Shown here: positions 8,690-18,178 of the stretch, piece after piece
How positions within the stretch are numbered: the first letter of the stretch is position 1
Layout: every line of letters begins with the position of its first letter
From: Bacteroidota bacterium
Lineage (GTDB): Bacteria; Bacteroidota; Bacteroidia; Bacteroidales; VadinHA17
Direction: 5' to 3'
Assembly (NCBI GenBank): GCA_029564935.1
Contig: JAKQPD010000319.1
Location: forward strand, 1 to 43,090
DNA: 43,090 nt
Program-made: the position numbers and the translations under genes
Notes under the pieces: generated by a model
Told to the model about the DNA's origin: nothing
The model's input: only the letters and a program-made list of their open reading frames with translations
Database searches by the model: none

Positions 8690-9372
8690 AAAGCACAAAA
8701 ATCCTACTGGCAGAAGACGATAGTAACCTTGGAAATCTGTTAAAGAACTATCTCAAGGTAAAGAAATACGATACGATGCTGTTCGTGAATGGCATTCAGG
8801 CATTGGAAGCTTTCATAAAAGAGAGTTTTGATCTCTGCATTCTCGACATTATGATGCCCGAAATGGACGGGATCACACTGGCGCGTGAAATGAGGAGGAT
8901 AAAACCGGATATACCTTTGATTTTCCTTACTGCCAAAAGTCAGAAAGAAGATGTTCTTGAAGGATTTCGTTCGGGAGCCGACGACTACATTACAAAACCA
9001 TTTTCAATGGAAGAGCTCCTTTACAGGATCCAGGCAGTCCTCAAGAGAAGTGTACCGGCCGCTGCCCCGGGTAAACAGGATATCTATACAATCGGCAACT
9101 ATACATTTGATACGATGAGGCAGCTTCTCATAATCGAAGGTCAGGAAACCAGGCTCACAACAAAAGAATCCGAGCTTCTTGAACTGCTGTGCAGGTATGG
9201 AAAAGATATCCTTGAACGGAATTTTGCACTCAAGTCAATCTGGATCGACGATAATTATTTCAATGCCCGCAGCATGGATGTTTATATTACAAGGCTCAGA
9301 AAATACCTCAGGAAGGATCCTGAAGTGAGGATCCTCAACGTCCATGGCAAGGGATATAAGCTGATAAGCTGA
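8686..9372 (+). CDS. rprY: RprY-like OmpR-family response regulator
   Basis: DNA-binding response regulator of 228 residues. The receiver domain (about 1-122) has the acidic pair in LAEDD, phospho-acceptor D54 (ILDIMMP), the conserved Thr in FLTAK and Lys in ITKPF. The C-terminal winged helix (about 130-228) carries LTTKESELLELL and ends in VHGKGYKLI, like OmpR/PhoB. The segment FALKSIWIDDNYFNARSMDVYITRLRK (partly quoted) is characteristic of the RprY lineage. It is coupled to the kinase gene by a 4-nt overlap and followed by a hairpin. Confidence 0.85.
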   Translation: MKSTKILLAEDDSNLGNLLKNYLKVKKYDTMLFVNGIQALEAFIKESFDLCILDIMMPEMDGITLAREMRRIKPDIPLIFLTAKSQKEDVLEGFRSGADDYITKPFSMEELLYRIQAVLKRSVPAAAPGKQDIYTIGNYTFDTMRQLLIIEGQETRLTTKESELLELLCRYGKDILERNFALKSIWIDDNYFNARSMDVYITRLRKYLRKDPEVRILNVHGKGYKLIS

Positions 9373-9378
9373 TAAAAA

Positions 9379-9401
9379 ACCCTGATCTGTCCGATCAGGG
9401 T
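9379..9401 (+). terminator. Hairpin after rprY
   Basis: A perfect 9-bp stem (ACCCTGATC / GATCAGGGT) with a 5-nt loop starts 7 nt after the rprY stop. A runs precede it but no clear T run follows, so it may be a weak terminator or an mRNA 3'-end stabiliser. The rest of the convergent gap to lepA (9402-9544) is AT-rich and otherwise blank. Confidence 0.55.
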
Positions 9402-9544
9402 ATTCGGTTACGGTTAGATAAAAGGATTAATATATCTTATTTATCCACTGTTTATCCGGCGGCTAATTTAACAATTTTTTATAAAAATCCGCAATCCTCG
9501 ACAAATAATAGATTTTATTGAACACCGGCTGATTAATAATATTG

Positions 9545-11332
9545 TCAGTCCAGCTTCAGAACAGCCAGGAATGCCTGTTGTGGCACCTCTACATTTCCGA
9601 TCTGCCTCATTCTCTTCTTTCCCTTCTTCTGTTTTTCAAGAAGTTTCCTTTTTCTTGTGATGTCGCCGCCATAGCATTTGGCTGTAACATCTTTTCGTAC
9701 AGCTTTCACAGTTTCACGGGCAATTATCTTTGCTCCTATTGCCGCCTGTATTGCAATTTCAAATTGCTGCCGGGGGATCAGTTCCTTCAGCTTCACACAC
9801 ATTTTACGGCCGAAATCATAGGCATGACCACGGTAAATAAGTGTTGACAATGCATCTACCATTTCCCCGTTAAGAAGTATGTCAAGCCGCACAAGGTCAG
9901 CTTTCTGATAGCCGCTGTAATAATAATCGAATGATGCATATCCTTTCGAAATGCTCTTGAGCTTGTCATAGAAATCAAATACGATCTCTGAAAGAGGCAT
10001 TTCAAAAGTCAGTTCAACCCTGTCACGGGTAAGATATACCTGATTTTTCAGAGTACCTCTCTTGTCAATACAAAGATTCATTATTGCCCCGGTAAAATCT
10101 GCCTGTGTGATCACCTGTGCAATAATATAAGGTTCCTCGATAATTTCAATGTTTGTTACAGGAGGCAAGCCTGACGGATTATGAACATCTATCTCTTCTC
10201 CCTTTGTTGTAAGAACCCTGAATGACACATTGGGAACCGTTGTAATAACGTCCATATTAAATTCGCGGTCAAGACGTTCCTGGACTATTTCCATATGAAG
10301 CAGTCCGAGGAATCCGCATCTGAATCCGAACCCGAGTGCTGCAGAGGATTCCGGTACGAAAGTAAGGGAAGCGTCGTTGAGCTGAAGCTTTTCGATTGAA
10401 CTCCTCAGATCTTCGTATTCATCGGCGTCAACAGGGTACATTCCGGCAAAAACCATCGGTTTAACTTCCTCGAAACCTTCAATTGCCTTGTCACACGGAT
10501 TCTTTACCTGAGTAATTGTATCTCCTACCCTGACTTCAGCAGAATTCTTTACTCCGGATATAATATAGCCTACACTTCCCGGACCCATAATATCACGCGG
10601 ATCCTGTTTGAATTTCAGTACGCCGATCTCATCGGCATTGTATTCATGATCTGTGCTTACAAATTTAACCCTGTCACCCTTTCTCAGGGTTCCGTTTACG
10701 ATCTTGAAATAAACTATAATCCCCCTGAAAGAATTGAATATCGAGTCGAAGATAAGTGCCTGAAGAGGAGCTTCCGGATCACCTTTCGGAGGCGGGATAA
10801 TCCTGACAATATCACTAAGTATTCTGTCGACACCCATTCCGGTTCTTGCACTGGCCTCAATTATATCCTCCCTTTTGCATCCGGTAAGATCAACTATCTG
10901 GTCTTTAACTTCCTCAGGCATGGCGCTTGCCATATCCATCTTGTTCAGCACGGGAATTATCTCGAGGTTATGACCGATGGCCATGTACAGGTTTGAAATG
11001 GTCTGGGCCTGTATTCCCTGTGTGGCATCAATCACAAGAAGGGCACCCTCACAGGCTGCTATGGATCGTGAGACCTCATATGAAAAATCGACATGCCCGG
11101 GGGTGTCGATAAGGTTCAGCAGGTATTTTTTCCCTTCATAAGTATATTCCATCTGTATAACATGACTCTTGATCGTGATCCCTCTTTCCCTTTCAAGATC
11201 CATGTTATCAAGAACCTGGTCCTGGAAATCTCTCTCGGTTACAGTGTTTGTCTTTTCAAGGAGACGGTCTGCCAGAGTGCTTTTACCGTGGTCGATATGT
11301 GCTATTATACAGAAGTTTCGGATATTATCCAT
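9545..11332 (-). CDS. lepA: Elongation factor 4 (back-translocase LepA)
   Basis: Translational GTPase that acts on stalled or mistranslocated ribosomes. The 595-residue length is typical. GTPase motifs are G1 [10 protein letters not shown]2 [10 protein letters not shown]3 DTPGHVDF and G4 NKMD. The LepA-specific C-terminal domain is present, rich in basic residues ([20 protein letters not shown]) and ending FLAVLKLD. The open frame extends 19 codons further upstream, but [18 protein letters not shown] is the family N-terminus and it follows a good promoter, so ATG 11332 was chosen. It lies downstream of groL with its own promoter. Confidence 0.96.
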   Translation of the reverse strand: MDNIRNFCIIAHIDHGKSTLADRLLEKTNTVTERDFQDQVLDNMDLERERGITIKSHVIQMEYTYEGKKYLLNLIDTPGHVDFSYEVSRSIAACEGALLVIDATQGIQAQTISNLYMAIGHNLEIIPVLNKMDMASAMPEEVKDQIVDLTGCKREDIIEASARTGMGVDRILSDIVRIIPPPKGDPEAPLQALIFDSIFNSFRGIIVYFKIVNGTLRKGDRVKFVSTDHEYNADEIGVLKFKQDPRDIMGPGSVGYIISGVKNSAEVRVGDTITQVKNPCDKAIEGFEEVKPMVFAGMYPVDADEYEDLRSSIEKLQLNDASLTFVPESSAALGFGFRCGFLGLLHMEIVQERLDREFNMDVITTVPNVSFRVLTTKGEEIDVHNPSGLPPVTNIEIIEEPYIIAQVITQADFTGAIMNLCIDKRGTLKNQVYLTRDRVELTFEMPLSEIVFDFYDKLKSISKGYASFDYYYSGYQKADLVRLDILLNGEMVDALSTLIYRGHAYDFGRKMCVKLKELIPRQQFEIAIQAAIGAKIIARETVKAVRKDVTAKCYGGDITRKRKLLEKQKKGKKRMRQIGNVEVPQQAFLAVLKLD

Positions 11333-11358
11333 CAGGACAGCAGGTTCTAAATCAGGTG

Positions 11359-11389
11359 CAAATATAATAAGTAGGGGCATTGCATGCAA
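11359..11389 (-). promoter_or_regulatory. lepA promoter
   Basis: On the minus strand, TTG (plus 11387-11389), exactly 20 nt, then TATATTTG (plus 11359-11366), a perfect TAnnTTTG. Transcription would start about 20 nt before lepA ATG. The -33 element lies inside the palindrome that follows groL. Confidence 0.7.
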
Positions 11390-11396
11390 TGCCCCT
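11373..11396 (-). terminator. 24-nt perfect palindrome after groL
   Basis: Arms AGGGGCATTGCA and TGCAATGCCCCT form a perfect inverted repeat with no spacer, 29 nt past the groL stop. A short T/A-rich stretch follows on the minus strand (TACTTATTATAT). It may work as a groL terminator, and it overlaps the lepA -33 element. An operator role is an alternative because the two arms abut. Confidence 0.6.
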
Positions 11397-11424
11397 GTGG
11401 ATCTATTATATATTGATGTTAATT

Positions 11425-13062
<1,638 letters not shown>

Positions 13063-13085
13063 TTATTGATTTATTGGTTTCTGAA

Positions 13086-13364
13086 TTACATTATAAAAAG
13101 AATATCTGACTGTGAGATAAGCAAATAGTCTTCCCCATCAATTGTAAGTTCCTGACCGGAATATTTACCATAGAGGACTTCGTCACCTTTTTTCACTTCC
13201 ATCTCCTCATCTTTCTTTGCTGCACCCGCGAGAACAACTTTTCCCTGGCGAGGTTTTTCCTTTGCTGAATCCGGAATAATTATCCCGCTGGCAGTTTTAG
13301 CTTCAGCTTCATTCGGTTTAACTAGAACCTTTCCTGCCAGAATCTTTCCTTTTAATTGTGCCAT
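13086..13364 (-). CDS. groS: Co-chaperonin GroES (10 kDa)
   Basis: Heptameric lid of the GroEL chamber. It has 92 residues, with the usual start (MAQLKGKILAGKVLVKPNEAE), the mobile-loop region with SGIIIPDSA, and the conserved GDEVLYGKYSG. It is first in the groS-groL operon. The 148-nt leader region has no CIRCE element (the HrcA site), but it contains a short palindrome that also resembles a sigma54 site, and the secG terminator separates it from upstream genes. Confidence 0.97.
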   Translation of the reverse strand: MAQLKGKILAGKVLVKPNEAEAKTASGIIIPDSAKEKPRQGKVVLAGAAKKDEEMEVKKGDEVLYGKYSGQELTIDGEDYLLISQSDILFIM

Positions 13365-13413
13365 ATTATCAATAGTTTTAAAGTTAAATATTGTTTTACT
13401 GACGTCTCTGTGA

Positions 13414-13428
13414 GCATAATTTATGCCA
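13414..13428 (-). promoter_or_regulatory. Palindrome / sigma54-like site upstream of groS
   Basis: The minus strand reads TGGCATAAATTATGC. It has GG and GC exactly 10 nt apart, as in sigma54 -24/-12 promoters, although the -12 part is ATGC, not TTGC. The core GCATAA-A-TTATGC is a perfect inverted repeat and could instead be a repressor site. It lies about 50 nt before the groS start. The same leader contains further TGGC and ATTTGG repeats. Confidence 0.35.
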
Positions 13429-13455
13429 AATAGCCAAATATGCCATTTTTGAAAT

Positions 13456-13484
13456 AAAAAATGTCAGTTTGTGACAAACTGACA
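13456..13484 (-). terminator. Rho-independent terminator after secG
   Basis: A perfect 10-bp stem (TGTCAGTTTG / CAAACTGACA, 3-nt loop) is followed on the minus strand by six T. It lies about 30 nt after the secG stop and insulates groSL from the secG operon. Confidence 0.9.
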
Positions 13485-13512
13485 CTTCAAAATATCATGT
13501 TTAAAATAAAAA

Positions 13513-13887
13513 TTAATTCTGAGGCTGGTCTTCGTCTCCAGCCGGAGGTGTTGTAGTCGTCGAAGCCGGGGGAACAGCAGTCGGTAATGTAGGAATAGCA
13601 TTGGGATCAACAGCATTGTTAATCTGTGTGCTTATCCTTGATTGCTGTGTTTCACTGCCACGGGGAATTGTTGCAGTTGCCACGACACAAAGTATCAGAA
13701 TTGCAGCAGCAAGTGTCCATGTCGATTTTTCAAGGAAATCGGCAGTTTTCCTGACACCCATTGTCTGACCTGTGGATGTAAAATTGGCAGCAAGCCCCCC
13801 TCCTTTTGAATTCTGGACCAACACAATCAATACCTGAAGAATACAGGCTACTACTATCAAAACTGTTATGAAAATGTATATTCCCAT
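13513..13887 (-). CDS. secG: Preprotein translocase subunit SecG
   Basis: Small inner-membrane subunit of the SecYEG channel. Two membrane helices (about residues 2-22 and 55-75) flank the conserved loop VQNSKGGGLAANF and GVRKTADFLEKSTW, which identifies the family. The C-terminal tail (about 80-124) is Gln/Thr/Pro-rich and low-complexity, common in Bacteroidota SecG. It is the last gene of the minus-strand run from the sigma54-type regulator through lptE, 4 nt after the TPR-like gene, and it ends at a strong terminator. Confidence 0.93.
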   Translation of the reverse strand: MGIYIFITVLIVVACILQVLIVLVQNSKGGGLAANFTSTGQTMGVRKTADFLEKSTWTLAAAILILCVVATATIPRGSETQQSRISTQINNAVDPNAIPTLPTAVPPASTTTTPPAGDEDQPQN

Positions 13888-13891
13888 TCCC

Positions 13892-14827
13892 TTATTTTTT
13901 TATATGTTCCTTCACTTCCAAAATTAGAGATGCAAAGTAACTGCTTTTTTCCGGATATTTCAAACTTAATCTTTCATAAATATCAATAGCCTTCGAAAAG
14001 TAGCCCTGCTTAACATATATCCTTGCAAGAGTTTCAGTTAAGAACTCTTCCCTCGGTTCTGTGAATGGTTTGGATATATCTATAACCGGGTTGTCGGTCT
14101 TTTCCTTTACTGGTTCAATCCGCGGATTTGCAATTATAAACCTGTCTATAAGCTCAGTCTGAAGCTGTTTTGCCGACAAAGGTTCAGAAATATTCTTTTC
14201 CCCCCCGTTAGCGTCCGGTTCCGGAAATTCAGAAATTTTGTCAGGTTCAGTCTCCAGCTCGAGAAGGTCTTCTTTTTCGGGTACAGAGAATCCCGGATCC
14301 ATATATACGATTCGTTCTTCAATCTCTCCCGATTCCTCATTTATAACTATAATCGAAGCATCCGATTCCTTATCCCCCGATTCGGCTGTTATAACAATAG
14401 AATAACCCTGAGGTTTATTTTCAGATTCGGGTATTCCCTCCTCTTTTTCGATCTCGTGTATAAAGTCTGCACTGTTCTTTGCAGTCTCAATGACAACCTG
14501 CTGTGTATCTGTTCCGTCATCCTCCTTATTTATATTTTCCGGAGTAAACCCTGCCAGATCAACTTCTTTATCAGGAATCCGGGCTGCTGGTTCCGGTTCT
14601 TTCTGAAGATAATAATATAATACTTCACGGCTGGCTATTCTCATAGCCGAATTTCTTAGCTGGTTTTCGAACTTTACATCGCCGGTGTTCTTCATTCCTT
14701 TGAGGAGAAGCATATAGGCACTCTGGAAATATGGAAAGACGGTGATGAGAGAGCTCAATTCCCCGAGCTCGGTATGGTTACCGGGGCCCTGACCTTCGAT
14801 AAGCTTTAAAAAGTCTGTCCTGTTCAT
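13892..14827 (-). CDS. Hypothetical protein with C-terminal TPR-like repeat
   Basis: A 311-residue acidic protein. The N-terminal 80 residues are helical and conserved-looking (NHTELGELSSLITVFPYFQS). A long, probably disordered Glu/Asp/Pro-rich middle follows (about 85-250). The C-terminus (about 265-305) reads FLTETLARIYVKQGYFSKAIDIYERL, a clear tetratricopeptide helix pair, implying protein-protein contacts. There is no signal peptide or membrane helix. It sits between lptE and secG with gaps of 5 and 4 nt, so it is co-transcribed with them. That hints at an envelope-related job, but the function is unknown. Confidence 0.8.
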   Translation of the reverse strand: MNRTDFLKLIEGQGPGNHTELGELSSLITVFPYFQSAYMLLLKGMKNTGDVKFENQLRNSAMRIASREVLYYYLQKEPEPAARIPDKEVDLAGFTPENINKEDDGTDTQQVVIETAKNSADFIHEIEKEEGIPESENKPQGYSIVITAESGDKESDASIIVINEESGEIEERIVYMDPGFSVPEKEDLLELETEPDKISEFPEPDANGGEKNISEPLSAKQLQTELIDRFIIANPRIEPVKEKTDNPVIDISKPFTEPREEFLTETLARIYVKQGYFSKAIDIYERLSLKYPEKSSYFASLILEVKEHIKK

Positions 14828-14832
14828 CTTAT

Positions 14833-15375
14833 CTACCAGTTCACAAAAGCCTTATTAAAAATATCCTCGATCAGCAACTCGATAATTTTTTCAGAAAGAG
14901 AATCTTCAACATCACCAAGTGATAAAGCGCTGTCATAATCTTCATATCTTGAGAAGCTCTGTTCATAGCTCAGGTCGGGATCGATGGCGTTGGTGAATTT
15001 CACCCTTACGGTTATTGTAAACCTGTTTGTAGCAGCCTGTGCATCTGCAGATACTGTAAGGGGTCTTGTATTATAATCTGTAATCTCGCCTTCAAAATTT
15101 ACATCGCCTATTCCGTTCACGAATCCCAGGTTAGTCTGTGATTTGCATTTATCTATAAGAGCATCCGTCAGATTCTGGCTCAAACCGGGCTGTACAAGGC
15201 TTGCCCTGTTCTGAAAATACTGAATACTGATTGTTTTAACATCAGGAGAGATGCTGGCCCCGGAAAAGGAATATGAAATTTTGCAACTATTCAGAAGAAG
15301 AATATATCCGGTCAGTAATATGAACGGGAGTATCATTAAAGGATTTCTTCCCCGCCGGTCACATTTCAATTCCAT
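14833..15375 (-). CDS. lptE: LPS-assembly lipoprotein LptE
   Basis: Outer-membrane lipoprotein that plugs the LptD channel and helps insert LPS. A signal peptide ends in the lipobox LLNSC, and the family pattern for Bacteroidota follows: SGASISPDVKTISIQYF, then NLTDALIDKC and VTVSADAQAATNRFTI-like strands. The start is uncertain: ATG 15375 gives a basic n-region (MELKCDRRGR) and overlaps the upstream gene by 17 nt; ATG 15336 would give a shorter signal; the longest frame begins at 15423. It is co-transcribed with the sigma54-type regulator. Confidence 0.85.
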   Translation of the reverse strand: MELKCDRRGRNPLMILPFILLTGYILLLNSCKISYSFSGASISPDVKTISIQYFQNRASLVQPGLSQNLTDALIDKCKSQTNLGFVNGIGDVNFEGEITDYNTRPLTVSADAQAATNRFTITVRVKFTNAIDPDLSYEQSFSRYEDYDSALSLGDVEDSLSEKIIELLIEDIFNKAFVNW

Positions 15376-16603
15376 ACTCTTTGATTTTCCTGTAAAGGGT
15401 TCTTTCCGAAATGCCAAGCTCATGGGCCGCCATTTTTCTTTTACCGTTAAATTTCCCGAGTGCTTTTCTTATCATTTCAACTTCCTTGTCAGCCAATGAC
15501 AATGATTCCTCAACTATTTCCTCAGTATCCTGGATATCTTCCAGTCCTGAGCTGGATGTAAAATCGACCGGTGAAGCATCCGGTACCTTGGCTGTAACTC
15601 TTTCAGCCTTTGCATCCCTGAAGAGATTTTTAATAATACCGGAATTTGTTTCTCCTGTTGTAATATTTGAATCTCCGCTCTGCATGAAATCATATACAAG
15701 CTTTTTCAGATCATTCATGTCACTCTTCATGTCAAAAAGGATCTTGTACAGTATCTCTCTTTCGGAAGCATATGTTTTATCCTCTTCCTTTTTGATGATC
15801 GCAGGTAATTTCACACCTTCATAATCCGGAAGATATGATCTCAGTGTTACTGCTGTGATGTCGCGTTCCTTTTCGATAATTGAGATCTGTTCGGTGATAT
15901 TCTTCAGCTGTCTTACATTTCCCGGCCAGGAGTAATTCAGAAGGAGAATCCTTGCATCAGCGTCGATCCTTATGGCAGGCATTCTGTATTTATCTGCAAA
16001 ATCGACAGCGAATTTTCTGAAAAGAAGTATTATATCTTCGCCCCTCTCCTTCAGAGACGGTACCCGGATAGGAACAGTATTCAGCCTGTAAAACAGGTCC
16101 TCCCTGAAACGTCCGTGATCAATGGCATTGGGAACATCGACATTACTGGCAGCAATTACCCTTACATTTGTTTTCTGAACTTTTGATGAACCCACTCTGA
16201 TAAATTCACCTGTTTCCAGGACCCTGAGAAGGCGCACCTGCGTTGAGAGCGGTAATTCAGCCACTTCATCGAGAAAGATCGATCCGCCGTCGGCAACCTC
16301 AAAATAACCTTTTCTGCTGTCGGTGGCGCCCGTAAAAGCTCCTTTTTCGTGACCGAACAGCTCGGAATCAATAGTCCCTTCAGGAATAGCACCGCAGTTT
16401 ACAGCAATATATGGTCCATGTTTCCTTGCGCTGTAACTGTGTATCACCTGGGGAAAAACCTCCTTCCCGGTACCGCTTTCTCCGGTGATCAGAACCGAAA
16501 GATCAGTCGGAGCAACCTGTACCGCAATATCAATCGCACGGTTAAGTCCCTCATAATTACCAATAATACCGAACCTTTGCTTTATATTTTGAAGGTCTTT
16601 CAT
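15359..16603 (-). CDS. Sigma54-dependent transcriptional activator lacking a receiver domain
   Basis: Bacterial enhancer-binding protein of the NtrC type, 414 residues. The AAA+ domain begins almost at the N-terminus: Walker A GESGTGKE at residues 41-48, the sigma54-contacting GAFTGA at 88-93, and Walker B SIFLDEVAEL. After a linker, a C-terminal Fis-type helix-turn-helix reads RKMAAHELGISERTLYRKIKEYG. There is no receiver, GAF or PAS domain, so activity is probably set by expression level or a partner. It leads the operon with lptE, the TPR-like gene and secG, an arrangement common in Bacteroidota. Its targets cannot be read from the sequence. Confidence 0.92.
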   Translation of the reverse strand: MKDLQNIKQRFGIIGNYEGLNRAIDIAVQVAPTDLSVLITGESGTGKEVFPQVIHSYSARKHGPYIAVNCGAIPEGTIDSELFGHEKGAFTGATDSRKGYFEVADGGSIFLDEVAELPLSTQVRLLRVLETGEFIRVGSSKVQKTNVRVIAASNVDVPNAIDHGRFREDLFYRLNTVPIRVPSLKERGEDIILLFRKFAVDFADKYRMPAIRIDADARILLLNYSWPGNVRQLKNITEQISIIEKERDITAVTLRSYLPDYEGVKLPAIIKKEEDKTYASEREILYKILFDMKSDMNDLKKLVYDFMQSGDSNITTGETNSGIIKNLFRDAKAERVTAKVPDASPVDFTSSSGLEDIQDTEEIVEESLSLADKEVEMIRKALGKFNGKRKMAAHELGISERTLYRKIKEYGIEM

Positions 16604-16677
16604 AAATCGTCAGAAGTTGGTGCGAATTTAAGATATTTTTAAAACAATGGGAAATACAATTTTTGTAAATTGGCCTC

Positions 16678-17451
16678 ATGAAAAATGAGTCTGGATATCA
16701 GTTCGCAGCCATAATTCCGGCACGTTACGCATCAACAAGGTTTCCCGGCAAACCTCTGGCAATGATAGGTGACAAGTCAATGATCCGAAGAGTCTATGAA
16801 CAGGCCCTTAAATCAGTTAACCTTGTTTATATTGCCACTGACGATCACAGGATCCGTGACGCGGTATTACAATTTGGCGGAAAGGTTGTTATGACATCCC
16901 CCGATCACCCTAGCGGTACTGACAGATGTGCCGAGGCAGTCGGAAAGATCGTGGCAGAAACGGGTAAAAATATCGACGTGGTCATAAATGTTCAGGGCGA
17001 TGAACCATTTATTAAACCCGAACAGATAGATCTTCTGAAATCATGTTTCACAGATAAAGAAACTGAACTCGCTACCCTTGTAAGGAAAACTTCGCCCGGA
17101 GAAGACATTTTTAACCCTAACCAGCCGAAAGTGATCCTCAATACTGATGGAAATGCTATATATTTCAGCAGGGCAGCAATACCCTTTGTGAGGGATCTGC
17201 CGACAGCGGAATGGAGTGAAAAGCATCTTTATTATAAACATCTGGGAATGTACGCCTACAGGACCGATATCCTTAAAAGAATTACAAAGCTGGCAAGAAG
17301 CCCGCTTGAAAAAGCAGAATCACTTGAGCAGAACAGATGGATCGAAAACTCGTATAAAATAAGGTGTGCTGTTACTGAATGGGAGAGTTTCGGGATAGAT
17401 ACTCCTGAGGATCTTGATAAAGCATTGAAGCTATATGATCATTTTATTTAA
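16678..17451 (+). CDS. kdsB: 3-deoxy-manno-octulosonate cytidylyltransferase
   Basis: Activates Kdo with CTP to CMP-Kdo, the donor for the inner core of LPS. It has 257 residues. The nucleotide-binding N-terminus IIPARYASTRFPGKPLA is diagnostic, and INVQGDEPF, SGTDRCAEA and GIDTPEDL are also family motifs. It stands on the plus strand, divergent from the sigma54-type regulator across a 74-nt gap. TAAATTGG at 16666-16673, one mismatch from TAnnTTTG, lies just before the start, which would give a very short leader. Confidence 0.96.
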   Translation: MKNESGYQFAAIIPARYASTRFPGKPLAMIGDKSMIRRVYEQALKSVNLVYIATDDHRIRDAVLQFGGKVVMTSPDHPSGTDRCAEAVGKIVAETGKNIDVVINVQGDEPFIKPEQIDLLKSCFTDKETELATLVRKTSPGEDIFNPNQPKVILNTDGNAIYFSRAAIPFVRDLPTAEWSEKHLYYKHLGMYAYRTDILKRITKLARSPLEKAESLEQNRWIENSYKIRCAVTEWESFGIDTPEDLDKALKLYDHFI

Positions 17452-17502
17452 TTTTTTACTATCTTTAGCACAATTTTTGATGCAGTTCCCAAAACGGCAT
17501 GT

Positions 17503-17874
17503 ATGAAGAAAGTTATACTCTTTATTCTGTCTGTATTTTTCAGTCTTAGCCTTCAGGCCCAGAAGGATAGTACTGCTGTTGCATCTTTACGTCTTAAACA
17601 GGGTATGACATCGAAAGGGCCTGATGCCACCGTAAGCATTTATCCTGTTCCGGTAAGGGAAGATTATTTTAACATAAAGACCGACCGTGATGTTTCATTC
17701 GTTAAGATTACAAATATTATCGGCCAGGACATTTACAGGGCACAATATAATAATCCTCAGACTCTCAATAAAATCGTCCTCGACAATCCCGGACGCGGAA
17801 TGTACCTCGTTACTATAATATTCAGCGACGGTGTCCGTGTTGTGAAGAAAATAATGATCGAAGATTTGGAATGA
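17503..17874 (+). CDS. Tiny secreted protein consisting mainly of a T9SS sorting domain
   Basis: A 123-residue protein. The signal peptide is about residues 1-19 (ending SLQA|QKD). After about 25 residues of linker comes a C-terminal type A sorting domain of type IX secretion: ISIYPVPVRE-like opening (VSIYPVPV), VKITNIIGQDIY, then GRGMYLVTIIFSDGVRVVKKIMI. That domain usually sits on the end of large exported proteins and is cleaved off or used for anchoring; here almost no cargo precedes it. TATCTTTA at 17460-17467 is a possible -7 box. The stop overlaps an ATG that opens into the heptamer array; that frame is not considered coding. Confidence 0.8.
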   Translation: MKKVILFILSVFFSLSLQAQKDSTAVASLRLKQGMTSKGPDATVSIYPVPVREDYFNIKTDRDVSFVKITNIIGQDIYRAQYNNPQTLNKIVLDNPGRGMYLVTIIFSDGVRVVKKIMIEDLE

Positions 17875-17899
17875 TTCCGCCCTTCCCCTCATTTACTCC

Positions 17900-18165
17900 T
17901 CACTCCTCACTTCTCACTCCTCACACCTCACTCCTCACTCCTCACACCTCACACCTCACTCCTCACACCTCACTCCTCACACCTCACTCCTCACACCTCA
18001 CTCCTCACGCCTCACTCCTCACGCCTCACTCCTCACACCTCACACCTCACACCTCACACCTCACACCTCACTCCTCACACCTCACTCCTCACACCTCACG
18101 CCTCACGCCTCACTCCTCACACCTCACTCCTCACTCCTCACACCTCACTCCTCACACCTCACGCC
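17900..18165. repeat. Array of 38 perfect-phase 7-nt repeats (TCACNCC)
   Basis: Thirty-eight consecutive heptamers with no indel, all TCAC-N-CC except one TCACTTC. Position 5 is T in 16 units, A in 16 and G in 5, in an irregular order. On the minus strand the unit is GGNGTGA. It fills the gap between the T9SS mini-protein and the 3' end of the GSCFA gene (18179). All frames across it stay open as 7-residue repeats because of composition, which does not imply coding. Confidence 0.95.
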
Positions 18166-18178
18166 CCCTCCCAATCAA

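Noticed and set aside
11333-11389. Nineteen-codon N-terminal extension of LepA
   Set aside because: It would include the promoter and part of the palindrome; the family start is [18 protein letters not shown] at 11332.
13365-13512. CIRCE/HrcA operator before groS
   Set aside because: TTAGCACTC-N9-GAGTGCTAA is not present in any recognisable form.
17900-18165. CRISPR array
   Set aside because: Repeat units are 7 nt with no spacers, and no cas genes are present.
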